Assembly: GCA_024195585.1 (NCBI GenBank)
Contig: SWBL01000015.1
Location: 186,001-250,000, forward strand
Direction: 5' to 3'
From: Aureobasidium sp. EXF-3400
Lineage: Eukaryota; Ascomycota; Dothideomycetes; Dothideales; Saccotheciaceae
DNA: 64,000 nucleotides
The translations under genes and the position numbers were made by a program. The notes below the pieces were generated by a model. That model was not told where the DNA came from, made no database searches, and saw only the letters and a list, made by a program, of their open reading frames with translations. Shown piece after piece: positions 48,583 through 57,853 of the stretch (positions are counted from its first letter, which is position 1; each line of letters begins with the position of its first letter).

Positions 48583-49272
48583 TTAAGCCTTCCTGACTCC
48601 TGACTGGCTTTCCTCGTCATCCTCGTCAACCATCTTGAGCTCTCTCTCGCTTTCTTCGAGTTCCTTGTCGGCCTTTGTGCGTTCAGCTTCGAGCGCACCG
48701 ATTGTCTCTTGCATCTTCTTCTCGGCTTCAACACGCTTGGCCTCGAGTGCGCGAACCTCCTCTTGCATCTTTTCCTCGATCTCGATACGCTTGTTCTCAG
48801 TCTCAACACGCTTCGCTTTGAGCGCTAGAATCTCCTCCTGGATCTTGCTAAAGCCCTTCATCTGTGCAATTCTCTTCTCCAGTCTCTTGATTTTGACTTT
48901 TTGTTCTTGAATTACCCTGCGGTGATGCTCGTCCACTTCCCTCCAGTGAGTAATGGTAGAATGCTGTGTTTTGACTCGGCCCTCCAATTTTTTGATAGAA
49001 GCTTGCTGTTCTTCGTTCTGGTGTTTCATACTCTCGAAGGCGGCTTTATGTTCCTCGTTCTCGTTCTTCATACCCTCGATGGTGACTTTCTGTTCTTCCT
49101 TCTCGTGTTTCATACTCGTGATGGTGGCTTTCTGTTCCTCGATTTCGTGCTTCAATGCCTCAATAGTGATAGTGTGCTGTTCATCGGTCTTTGTCATGGA
49201 AGGAGGTTTGCTGCCCATTGCTGACATCTGCTGTCTCAACTCTAGAATGCGGTCCTGTGGTGGGCTTTCCAT
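48583..49272 (-). CDS. Coiled-coil protein 1 of array, with 14-residue tandem repeats
   Basis: Single exon, 229 residues, almost entirely predicted coiled coil by heptad pattern. Residues 39-94 are four copies of a 14-residue unit (two heptads): ALKHEIEEQKATIT, SMKHEKEEQKVTIE, GMKNENEEHKAAFE, SMKHQNEEQQASIK. Residues about 150-215 hold a second, looser repeat (ALKAKRVETENK, ALEAKRVEAEKK, ALEAERTKADKE). The end is acidic (MVDEDDEESQSG). No signal peptide, membrane helix or enzyme motif is seen. It is the 3'-most of seven same-strand coiled-coil genes. Function unknown; a scaffold or filament role is a guess. Confidence 0.75.
   Translation of the reverse strand: MESPPQDRILELRQQMSAMGSKPPSMTKTDEQHTITIEALKHEIEEQKATITSMKHEKEEQKVTIEGMKNENEEHKAAFESMKHQNEEQQASIKKLEGRVKTQHSTITHWREVDEHHRRVIQEQKVKIKRLEKRIAQMKGFSKIQEEILALKAKRVETENKRIEIEEKMQEEVRALEAKRVEAEKKMQETIGALEAERTKADKELEESERELKMVDEDDEESQSGVRKA
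48991..49158 (-). repeat. 42-bp imperfect tandem repeat, four copies, coding
   Basis: Four in-frame 42-base units code for residues 39-94 of coiled-coil protein 1. The copies differ at many third positions and some first positions, so they are old rather than a fresh expansion. Confidence 0.75.
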
Positions 49273-50225
49273 CAGCTTCCTGGGTCTGAAACGATTTGCG
49301 AGTTGCGAGACAGTCCACGTACTTCTTGCTGCTTTCGACTCATGGGTGCGAACCGAAAGGGCATTGCGTATGCTTTTAGATGCGATAGGTTGGTGTGCTT
49401 TGGAAAGTGTCTCGGTGTATGTGCCGTGTCATGTCAGAAAGAGTTGGAAAATTTGAGAGTTTTGGCCGTGCCCCTGGCAGCCGAGATGGAAGTGAATGCA
49501 CAAGTAACACTTTGCTCCAATCTGATAGAGCCAATTCACTCCCAAAGACCACTATGAGGACTTCTGATGAGTGAAGAACAAGGGTGTAAGGTCAAGGAAA
49601 GACATTGAAGGAACCTGTACATTCCTGGATTTAACTACATCGTGCTTCGTCTTCCGAGCTCAGTTGTACTCGGCCAGCGAGTGTGTACCCTTTCCCAAGA
49701 GTATTGCGGACTACTAGGTATGACAGCCGTCTCCCGGTGTTGCATATGTCTGTAATCATGGATTGATTATCGGCGTATCCAGCCTTTCTCAGTGAGAAAG
49801 TGTCGAGCTGCCAGTCTCGTATGGATGGCTTCGCTCGTGATATTTGCAACATTAGGTAAAGATCACTCTAGTCTAATGAATTCGTAATGTCATGTGAAAA
49901 GCACGCTTGGAAAGTTGTGTACGAAACTCCAATTCTGTGACGTCTAGCTACGAAGGGAGAGTGGTCGAAAAGAGTCTCTGGGTTTTGCAGTGTCGATCGA
50001 GGTGGGCTTTATCAGAAGGTGACAAGTAGCGGTGCATGAGCAAAGAGACTGCTGAGAACGTGAATGGAACTATTCAAAAGATCAGCCTCCAAGCTCAGAT
50101 TGGTTTTGATACGGCGGCTTACCCTTGAACTCAACGATTTGACGTCGAGTAGCAACCTCGTCTTGTCAGATTGCATCCTTCCATGTTCCGTCCTGGCGAA
50201 TGTGTCTCAAAAGTCTGAACTGAGA
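49273..50225. other. Intergenic in coiled-coil array
   Basis: 953 bases. A 73-codon minus-strand frame at 49631-49852 lacks any clear signal and is not called. No repeat or RNA gene seen. Confidence 0.4.
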
Positions 50226-50486
50226 TCATAGAACCTTCAGAACATCGCGCAGACGTCCAGCATTCATCTTACGCTCCTCCTCAGTTGCATCCCACAGCTT
50301 GATTCTCAATTCTCTGATCTCAGCTTGGAGACGTTCGTTTTCCGCCTTGAGTTCACAGTTCTCTTCGATGATCTTGTTGACAGCTTCGGCACTCTGCGCG
50401 GCTTCGGCTTTGATTTCAGTGATAGCGATGTTCTTCTCATTGAGCAGGTTGACCAGATCGTTGTGTGTTTCGGCAGCGGCCTCCAT
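50226..50486 (-). CDS. Coiled-coil protein 2 of array (86 residues)
   Basis: Single exon. A Glu/Asn/Leu-rich helix runs through the protein with leucines at heptad spacing. Residues 43-66, ending AENERLQAEIRELRIKLWD, align without gaps to residues 44-67 of the next gene upstream (50728-50991), with about ten of 24 identical and most others conservative. Both proteins are almost the same length, so they look like paralogues. The end, MNAGRLRDVLKVL, differs. The leader before the ATG is CT/CA-rich, supporting this start. It resembles a leucine zipper without the basic DNA-binding part. Confidence 0.65.
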   Translation of the reverse strand: MEAAAETHNDLVNLLNEKNIAITEIKAEAAQSAEAVNKIIEENCELKAENERLQAEIRELRIKLWDATEEERKMNAGRLRDVLKVL

Positions 50487-50727
50487 GATGATGGTGTTGC
50501 GATTGGATTTTGTTTTCGTGATATTTTAGGGAAGACTGGTGAGAATGAGTGTGGTTGGTGTGGGAAGAAGAGTAGAGTGCTAGTGAAGTTCAAGTGTTGT
50601 GTTTGTTTTGATCGCGGTAGCCAGTGAAGATCTGTATAGAATCCACCAGAAGATGTCAGCTTTGTTGACATCGAACAAAAAAGTGACACGGCGGAGCAAA
50701 CGCACGTCGAGATTGTTTGTGCCAATC

Positions 50728-50991
50728 TCACTTGTTGTTGATCTCCCTGTCCCAGAGCTGTCTGTGTGCCTCTTCCAGCTCCCTCTTGAGTTCGTAGATT
50801 TTGACGCGAAGGTCCTCCTTTTCGACACGAAGAACCTTGTTCTCATCACGAAGTTTCTCGTTCGCTTCCACAGCGTTCTTGAACCTCTGGACCATGGCGG
50901 GGCTGATGGTAGCCGTGATGGTTGTCTGAGCGCGTGCCTGAGTGGTGGCCGTCTTCAGGAAATGCGTGAGCAGATTGATGCGAGGAATCAT
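50728..50991 (-). CDS. Coiled-coil protein 3 of array (about 87 residues)
   Basis: Open frame of 87 residues from the ATG at 50991 (MIPRINLLTHFLKTATTQAR); the frame continues upstream, so an earlier start or exon is possible. The second half is a coiled coil (NEKLRDENKVLRVEKEDLRV) paralogous to the neighbouring 86-residue protein. The stop at 50728 overlaps a possible donor (AACAA|GTGAGA); use of it with the acceptor TATACAG near 50642 would replace the end with a short Thr-rich tail. Which form is real cannot be decided by eye. Confidence 0.6.
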   Translation of the reverse strand: MIPRINLLTHFLKTATTQARAQTTITATISPAMVQRFKNAVEANEKLRDENKVLRVEKEDLRVKIYELKRELEEAHRQLWDREINNK

Positions 50992-51791
50992 CGTGGGACA
51001 GTGGATGGCGTCTTGAGAACACCTGAAGATGGAATTGATGAGAAGATCCTGTAAAAGCCAAGGAGTCAAGGAAGGGTGCGGTATATCGCTAGACGCCGCC
51101 GAATAGCGATGGCCGGATATTTGAATTGCAAGTGCGGTGACGAGCCTACACAACAATCGGCCTCGTATAACTGACTAAGATTCAAACAACAGGATGCAGA
51201 GCTGGTATCTTTCCTGACAGAATGTCTTCCCAGACCCTTGATTCAAGCTACCAGATATCTGGCATCTGACTGTGTGCATGATTACGAACGTACAAGGTGA
51301 GATTCGGATGATGATCCTATAGTTGATCGTAAGCTGAGCGTAAGAAGGCAAACCACCAAACTGATTACAGGAACAGTAAGAATCTACTTGGACTGAATTT
51401 CCTTGCTGTGAGTGACTATGGTTTCATTTGGGAATAGGACGGGGATTATGTTTCATTTTGGACTTTCGAAATCTCACTATTGCTTCAAAGTTCCATTCTG
51501 ACCATCTTCCTCTGCTTCACACTATTTCGTGCCATCTTTTGAACGAACGGCCACTTTTTACTCCTTCTGCCAAGTAAAAGAGGATGACCATCACCAGCAG
51601 AGTGTTGTCTTCCATTGACCGGCTTTGATTTGTGCAATCCCATCACCTCTAGTGAGGTTATCTTTGCGTTATCATTCCCATGCCAAAGTGGAATGACGAC
51701 GTGCTGGAATTTTCACCATCCAAATCTATGTCTGGCTTGGCCACAAATTAGCTGCCGAAACATGGTCTGATCAAGTCATGGACTTACAGTA
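50992..51791. other. Intergenic in coiled-coil array
   Basis: 800 bases, with C/T- and A/T-rich patches around 51480-51560. It holds the upstream region of coiled-coil gene 3. No supported gene. Confidence 0.4.
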
Positions 51792-52283
51792 TCAATCAAC
51801 GGGTGGTCCAAGATTGTCAACATCCCAAGATTCGAATTCCTTAAGACCTTCACGCTCGTTCTCCTGGATCTTGTTGGCTTGCTTGATTCTCTCGAGACCC
51901 ATCTGGAGCACCTTCTTCTCGGCCATCTCCTTGTCGGTGTATTTCTTGAGCTCGTTCTTCAGCTTGTTGAGCTCTTTCTCCTGTTCCTTATTCTTCTTCT
52001 TGCTCTCGTTAAGCTTCATCTTGGTGATCTCGAGCAGATTGTTGGATGCTTCGTTGGCCTGGAAGAGAGAGTCTAGCTCCCTCTTGAGACCAAAGATCTT
52101 CTCGGCATCTTTGTAATTCTTGACAGATGGCTCAAAAGAGGCGATTTGGGCCTCGAGATCCGAGATCCTCTCGGCGTCTCTGGACTGTTTTTCTCTCAGT
52201 CCCGTGTTCAGGTTTCTGACCAGTTTGTTTTCGGCAATGATGAGTGACACCATGTCTCCTGAACGCTCTGGTCCATCAGCCAT
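51792..52283 (-). CDS. Coiled-coil protein 4 of array (163 residues), 5' leader intron
   Basis: The ATG at 52283 gives MADGPERSGDMVSLIIAENK. From about residue 15 to 145 it is a Lys/Glu-rich coiled coil (RISDLEAQIASFEPSVKNYK, then SKKKNKEQEKELNKLKNELK). The end is EFESWDVDNLGPPVD. A frame extends upstream, but the sequence there is a convincing intron: AAG|GTACTC at 52351 to GCTAACTCCATTAG at 52301 (51 nt), so the real start is the internal ATG and the leader is spliced. No family recognised. Confidence 0.7.
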   Translation of the reverse strand: MADGPERSGDMVSLIIAENKLVRNLNTGLREKQSRDAERISDLEAQIASFEPSVKNYKDAEKIFGLKRELDSLFQANEASNNLLEITKMKLNESKKKNKEQEKELNKLKNELKKYTDKEMAEKKVLQMGLERIKQANKIQENEREGLKEFESWDVDNLGPPVD

Positions 52284-52913
52284 CTTGTGGAGCGGGTGAC
52301 CTAATGGAGTTAGCATGTTGATAGAAAGACATTGTTGCCTCTGATGAGTACCTTGATGTGTTTGAAGTCTTTGGTTGCTCTGGTGTGTGCACACAGTCTA
52401 TTGCTGTGTCTTTTTTCGATCTAATGGTATTGATCGTGACTCAAAAAGAGTGTGGTCAACGAAGGCAGAAGGTTGCGGTCGTGAAGATCTGTACAGTTAT
52501 CTGAGAAGTGATAACAGTGATCGAATTTGATATTGCGTTTGCGCAAGCAGCGTATCGTGTCTGTCTCCGCAGTGGTCGTCTCGACGATCGTGCTAGCCAG
52601 AAGGGGATGTAGGAGTCTCGGCATCATAACAGAGTAACATAGTAGACGTTATGGAAAGATACAGGGAGGCTCCAATCATTGCTTAGGCGACTGCAGACAT
52701 GCTGATGATTTACTGAAGTCTAGAGGGACGTTGCTTGGTAGACATTCATAATTTAGCCGACTCTTCAACTCGCAGCACAACACTACAACAACTTTTTGTA
52801 GCCGCAATGCCTGGAAGGTACGACCAAGTGTCTGTGATAAATGCTTAGAGCAGTACTGATAGCAATCCGTCAGCCTTTGTCAGATCTGAGAGACAGACAA
52901 ACTTACACCTAAA
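52284..52913. other. Intergenic in coiled-coil array
   Basis: 630 bases containing the spliced leader (intron 52301-52351) and promoter of coiled-coil gene 4. No further gene supported. Confidence 0.4.
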
Positions 52914-53465
52914 TCACTCCTTGTCTTCCATGGTGTTCTTGCTATCCGAGGCATCTTTGGTGTCTGGCTCAGGATCCTTCTGATTCTCTTTCTGGAGATC
53001 TTCCTGGACGTCCTCGTGTTCAGCTTCCTGGATAACTTCAAGAGCATCGTTCTGAGTGGTTCCGCGAGCAGCCTCCTGGACATCCGTTTGCATCAGCGTC
53101 TTCATCTGCTCATCCAGCTTCTCAAATATCTTCATCTCCTCACGGCGCTTCTCCAACTCCTCATCGATACTCTCAGCCTGCTTTCTCAAAACTTCCAGCT
53201 CCTCGTCGATTTTCTTTCTCTCGGCACAGAACGCAAGCTGCTCTCTAAGGTGCTGGTTTTCATCTTCAAGACCCTGATTATAGGTCTCAAGGTTCTTGAT
53301 GGTGATGGCGGCGTTCATGACGGCTTGGTCGGTAGCGGCTTTGTTCTTGAGCATGTCGTTGGTGACTTTGAGGTTGTGGTTTTCGATTTTGTGGTTGTCA
53401 TTCTTCTTGGTGAGTTGTTTGTTTGTGAGAGTGAGCTCCCTGATGAGGTCGGCGGGAGTGACCAT
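52914..53465 (-). CDS. Coiled-coil protein 5 of array (183 residues)
   Basis: Single exon from the ATG at 53465 (ACCATGG context; MVTPADLIRELTLTNKQLTK). Asn-rich heptads at 10-40 (NDNHKIENHNLKVTNDMLKN) are followed by coiled coil to about 125 (LEDENQHLREQLAFCAERKK, then EELEKRREEMKIFEKLDEQM). The C-terminal 55 residues are acidic and probably disordered (HEDVQEDLQKENQKDPEPDT). No membrane or enzyme motif. The larger upstream frame to 53654 is untypical sequence and is not used. Confidence 0.7.
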   Translation of the reverse strand: MVTPADLIRELTLTNKQLTKKNDNHKIENHNLKVTNDMLKNKAATDQAVMNAAITIKNLETYNQGLEDENQHLREQLAFCAERKKIDEELEVLRKQAESIDEELEKRREEMKIFEKLDEQMKTLMQTDVQEAARGTTQNDALEVIQEAEHEDVQEDLQKENQKDPEPDTKDASDSKNTMEDKE

Positions 53466-53829
53466 GGTGAGTGGTCTGAGGTGTAGGTCTTTTGTATTCG
53501 GTCGGCACAATGGGAGATGGGAGCTGTCACAATTCTTGGTGGGATACGGAGTGTGGGCTACCAACAAACAGGCGAAATGATAGCCAAGGAATCCCAGTGG
53601 AATGATTTCACCTAGTGAATCCCAAAGAAACTTTTGATATCGAGACTGGACCAAGCATAGCCCTCACTTTGAGTAGTCTTCTCAAATTTTCCTTCACTGG
53701 TACCCCTCTATCCCTCCAATGTCTGTATTGACCACTCTTAGCTATCACCAGATGTAGCCAGTGCGTTTGATATCTTCCTGAGGCGCCGTTAGATCAATTG
53801 TTTGTCTTGGTCGTATGTGTACCAAATCA
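53466..53829. other. Intergenic in coiled-coil array
   Basis: 364 bases with the promoter of coiled-coil gene 5. A possible terminal exon of gene 6 lies at about 53745-53775 (frame ending IKRTGYIW). Confidence 0.4.
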
Positions 53830-54285
53830 TTATCGTGCCAACCTACAGGAGAAAAACTTGTTGTCGATGTCATCTTCGACTTCAACAACGGCTCCAAGTG
53901 CCAGGCTGAGATTTTGCTTGATGTTTGAGAGAGCGTTTTTGGAGACAACCTCGAACTTCTGGAGCTCCCTCAACTTGATCTTGAGGGTCTTTTTTTCTTG
54001 TTCCAGGTTATCGGTTTCAATGTTCAGCTTCTGGAGTGATGCTTGTTGCTCTTTGTTTGATTTCTCCAGCAGTTTGTTTTCGGCTTGGAGCTCCTTGGCC
54101 TTCTTGGATATTTCTGTGCATCTCTTGGTTGCGTCTGAATACCCCTTGTTTGCCAGCGTGAGACGTTTCCTCAAAAACCCGATTTCGTCTTCCAGATCAA
54201 TGTCCTCTCTCTTGCGTTTGCGACTGAGGAGAGCTGTCAACTGTTCCTGAACACCCTGGATCTCCTTTGCCGTGTCTTCGCCCAT
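53830..54285 (-). CDS. Coiled-coil protein 6 of array, paralogue of protein 7
   Basis: From the ATG at 54285 (ACCATGG context; MGEDTAKEIQGVQEQLTALL), 151 residues if unspliced. Residues 12-34 (VQEQLTALLSRKRKREDIDL and on) match residues 16-39 of the next gene (VQDQISSLLIPKRQREDAAL), including the basic KRxRED patch, a possible nuclear signal. Residues 111-130 (FEVVSKNALSNIKQNLSLAL) match 171-190 of the neighbour. Between them is a coiled coil. The 3' end is unsure: by analogy with the neighbour, the last codons may be spliced to a short exon ending IKRTGYIW near 53745, but no clean donor/acceptor pair was found. Confidence 0.7.
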   Translation of the reverse strand: MGEDTAKEIQGVQEQLTALLSRKRKREDIDLEDEIGFLRKRLTLANKGYSDATKRCTEISKKAKELQAENKLLEKSNKEQQASLQKLNIETDNLEQEKKTLKIKLRELQKFEVVSKNALSNIKQNLSLALGAVVEVEDDIDNKFFSCRLAR

Positions 54286-54714
54286 GGTGACTCTGACGGT
54301 GTTTAGCGGGGTTTTGGTATTGCGTGCGCGTGGTGTTGATTCTGCGTACGTGGGATGTTGATGCTGAGAGTAGAGTCTGAGAAGCAAGTGTGTGCGGCTT
54401 GGGCAAGAGTCGCGAAGCAATATGTGCGAGTGAGGTATCAGCGTCAAAGAATAGAACGAAGTAGTGGAGACTGTGTCTATCAGCTTCTTGCGTCTTCTAT
54501 GCAGTGTGAATCTATAGCCCGTCCATTCACTGAGTATCAGGCGTAGGTAATAAAAGGGAGTCATTCCATACCATTCGACGTCAGGAGTTGAGTGAGAGTA
54601 AGGAAGATTTGGTGTCTTCGTCCATCATCGTGAGATATTATTCATGAGGAAAGAAATCATGCTCGCTCTGTCCCGTTCACTCCTTCCTTTTCCACGCCCT
54701 CATATCACATAACT
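54286..54714. other. Intergenic between coiled-coil genes 6 and 7
   Basis: 429 bases with the promoter and CA-rich leader of gene 6. No gene supported. Confidence 0.4.
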
Positions 54715-55466
54715 CTAATCGGAATTTATCACGATCACAGAATCGTCTCCATCTTTGTTGATGTATCTGATGACTTCCTGTCATACTGTCAGATGAAAAC
54801 TGCTTTCTCTCTCACATATCCTCTAATGCTCTGGGGTAGATGACTTACGAGGAGTGCGTGATCGCCAAGATTGCTGTCAATCTCAGAGAGGTCTTCAAGC
54901 GCCAGACTCAGTTTCATCTTCAGTTTGGAAACCGTGTTCCTAGAAGCAACCTCATGCTGCTCCAGTCGCTCCAATCTACTTTTGAGACTCTGGTTCTCTC
55001 CACTCAGCTTGTAAACTTGTTCTTCGAGAGTCTTGATAGTCTGCGCTTGACTCTTGACTTCTTCAGTCAACACGTTCTCGGTCCGAACCAGAACCAGCCA
55101 CGCTTGGTGTTGATGTTCCTGCTCTTCTTTCAAGCGCTGGTTGTCTGTACCAAGCTCCTCCTTGCTTTGCTTGACTTTCTCCAGTCTTTGATTGGCTTGG
55201 TAACATCTTTGGATGGATGATGTCAGACGCTGTTTGAGGTGTCGGTCTTCGTCCTTGAGGTAACGGTTGTCGCCCTTGACAAGATTGTTCTCACGCTTGA
55301 GTTGCATGTTCTCTTCCTGAAGCTGTTTTCTTGCTTCCTTGAGTTGCTCAATCTCGTGCTCCAGAGCGGCATCCTCTCTCTGGCGTTTGGGGATGAGAAG
55401 TGAGCTTATCTGATCTTGAACCAGGGAGAGGACCTCTTTCGCTGCTTCTTCTTCGAAGTTGTCCAT
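54715..55466 (-). CDS. Coiled-coil protein 7 of array, paralogue of protein 6
   Basis: Exons on the minus strand: 55466-54849 and 54777-54715, giving 226 residues. The 71-nt intron (GTAAGT...GACAG) joins GDHALL to EVIRYINKDGDDSVIVINSD; reading through instead gives an untypical tail. Residues 16-39 carry the KRQRED basic patch shared with protein 6, and 171-190 (HEVASRNTVSKLKMKLSLAL) the shared C-terminal block. Compared with protein 6 there are about 40 extra residues of heptads (46-80: QLQEENMQLKRENNLVKGDN and on). No known family. This two-exon model is the best evidence that the array members are real spliced genes. Confidence 0.78.
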
Positions 55467-55872
55467 GTTGTGTTTGTAATTTTGATGGTACTCGTGGTAG
55501 AGAACGCAGAGAAGATTCGAAAACCGCTAAGTTATTGTCCAGCCCGGTGGCCTTCTGGAGAGCTTGATCGTTGTTGCATGCTGATTGCATGATTGACCGC
55601 CAAACAGCACCAACGTAACATGTCTTACATTCGTGGTAGATATTTCGCGGTCATGTGATAGTGGACGGCTTCCTGCATCTAACCCTTGGAGCCTGACGAG
55701 TAGTAACCGATCTATGGTAAGTTTGATGATGGAAATACTCGCTTCTTATACAAATCAACACGTGGTATTTGTTTCGGAACGAACACTCACGGTCTCGATT
55801 TGAGCACACCATCTGGGCGTAGAAATTTGCAAGCATGAAAGCGTGGTGAATTAAAGACTGTATATCGTCTGA
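55467..55872. other. Intergenic between coiled-coil array and MFS gene
   Basis: 406 bases. It holds the leader of coiled-coil gene 7 and the 3' end of the transporter gene. No gene supported. Confidence 0.4.
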
Positions 55873-57395
55873 TTACAGGGCATATCTGTAGTCAGGGTGA
55901 TAGTCACCATCCTTTCCGGCGCTGATCAAACGTTCGCGTTCCTCTTCAGTCATCGCGTCTCTCTTCTTATTCTGCCGTCTCATGTAGGTCCACAAAGCAA
56001 CATGACCAAGAAGGGCTAATAAAACAGCCCCTAAGGAGACGCTCAATCCAGTCACATACTTGCCGTTGACCTTCTTAGCAAATATCTGTCCAACGACAAC
56101 ACCTGCGCTGTTTCCGAAAGCCTGATTAGTTCCAACAGCGGTCGCGCGTTTGTGGTACCCGGCGTGACTGTTCAACAGCCATGCTGCGTTGAGACCAACA
56201 ATGATGTAGATGCCAGGTGCAATGAGGAATATAGAGAAGTACAGAGCTCCTCGATGAGCTTGTGGCACGCCGAGTTGCACTGCATACCCAATCGCGGTCA
56301 ACAAAGCGCCAGGAATCATGAAGTAAGCGCGTTTCTGGAACCTGTCGGACATCCACGAGATGACCATATATGCCATGGAAGCCCAGATGTAGACCGGGAC
56401 GGTGAGAAGCTGTGTCTCAACAGTGCCATAGCCAAATCCACGGATGATAGTCGGCATGAAAGTGCTCAACCCGAAGGAGCAGATATCGGCCATGAACTGA
56501 CACCAGCAAGAGATGTAAAGCTTGGGGTCACGCAAAGCTTTCCTTACTTCCTTCCAGTCGAATTCGGGGGCTCCATTGTATCTGGCGTTCAAAGTCATAC
56601 GCGCGCGCATGAGCTCTTTATCTTCCTGAGTCAAGAACCTGGCAGTTTCGAAGTCGTTCGGCAAGAGGAAGTAGACGATAACCGCGACGAGCACACTGAG
56701 ACATCCTTCCACAAGAAACAACCACCTCCACCCTTCAAGACCTTGGACGCCATCCATCTTGAGTAGGGCGAATGCAAATAGACCACCAAAAGCTCCACTC
56801 AAGGCTGCGCTGACGAAAAGGTAAGAGATTCTTAGTGCCTGCTCCTGAGGCATGTAGAAGGTACTCAGGTATAAAGCCAGACACGGGAACATGGCTGATT
56901 CGAATAATCCAAGCAAGAGTCTTGAAGCGTAGAGTTGTTGAGCATTATGCATGAAGCCAGTACCGATAAGGACCACCGACCAGCAGAAAACCAGTGCGGG
57001 TATCATCCTGTTGGGTCGTAGCTTTTTCATAAGGATTGTAGATGGAATCTCGCCAGCGACGTAGAAGACATAGAACAAGGTAACAGCATCTGAGTACGTC
57101 AGCATCGGCTTCAAGCTTCGCCTATGCAAGATTTGAACTTACTGCCATATTGGTTCCCAACCAGGCCGAGATCCTTGCCCATACCAGCAGCTTGTGCATT
57201 GCCAATGTTCGAACGGTCCAAATATGCACAGAGGAAGATGAGAGTGATGATGGGAGCGAGGTACAGATCAAGCTTCAGCAGAAGCTTCTTTTGGTTCTTC
57301 GGATCGATGTATGTTGATACATCAAGTGATATATCAACACTACCCTCGGCAGTAGATACATCCTGGAACGCTTTCGGCTTGTCGTCCATATCCAT
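55873..57395 (-). CDS. MFS transporter, anion:cation symporter (allantoate permease-like) group
   Basis: Exons on the minus strand: 57395-57143 and 57089-55873, giving 489 residues. About twelve hydrophobic helices are visible. The first helix region LAPIITLIFLCAYLDRSNIG, followed by NAQAAGMGKDLGLVGNQYGN, and helix 4 SRLLLGLFESAMFPCLALYL with YLSTFYMPQEQALR are typical of the Dal5/Tna1-type family, which imports carboxylates such as allantoate, nicotinate and aromatic acids. A cytoplasmic loop near 215-245 (TQEDKELMRARMTLNARYNG) is also typical. The ATG at 57395 (ACCATGG) is preferred to 57443. It is divergent from the FAH-family gene, suggesting that its cargo feeds that enzyme's pathway. 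Confidence 0.92.
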
Positions 57396-57853
57396 GGTAT
57401 CGGTAGTTTGTTTGATGTAAAGTGCTTGGGAAGAGTGATACATAACAAGGACTGCCGCCCATTATATGCTCCATCTTGTGTTAGGACTGAGAGGTGCCCA
57501 GTTGTGTGTGAGTACTGATACCAAAGTCATAGATACCATGCGAGGTCTTGTCAACGGTCGGCGCTGATAGCAGCTTGGTTCCAATTGGATGCTTGGCCGA
57601 TTGCTGCCGTAGCGTCGGCGAAGGATAGGCAAGCCGGAATGCCAAGCGCCGTAGCGTTCATCTTCGGGCAAGTAGTACTGAGTACATGCCACAACTCCGA
57701 TGATAGCGATCAATGAGAAATGCTGTAGAGATTGATGGATGCTGACCTTTGGTCCTCCCGGCCTTGAATTAGTCGAGTGAACCGTTAAATTGACAGTATA
57801 TCCGCGGGATAAAAGTCTCCAACAATTCACCTGCTTCTTTCTCCAGCTACACC
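57396..57853. promoter_or_regulatory. Divergent promoter, MFS transporter / FAH-family hydrolase
   Basis: The 458 bases between two opposed start codons, likely the control point of the cluster. Two CGG triplets near 57564-57633 could be Zn2Cys6 half-sites, but the spacing is not diagnostic. Confidence 0.5.

Noticed and set aside
49631..49852. 73-codon minus-strand frame between coiled-coil genes
   Set aside because: No heptad pattern, no leader features and no similarity to array neighbours.
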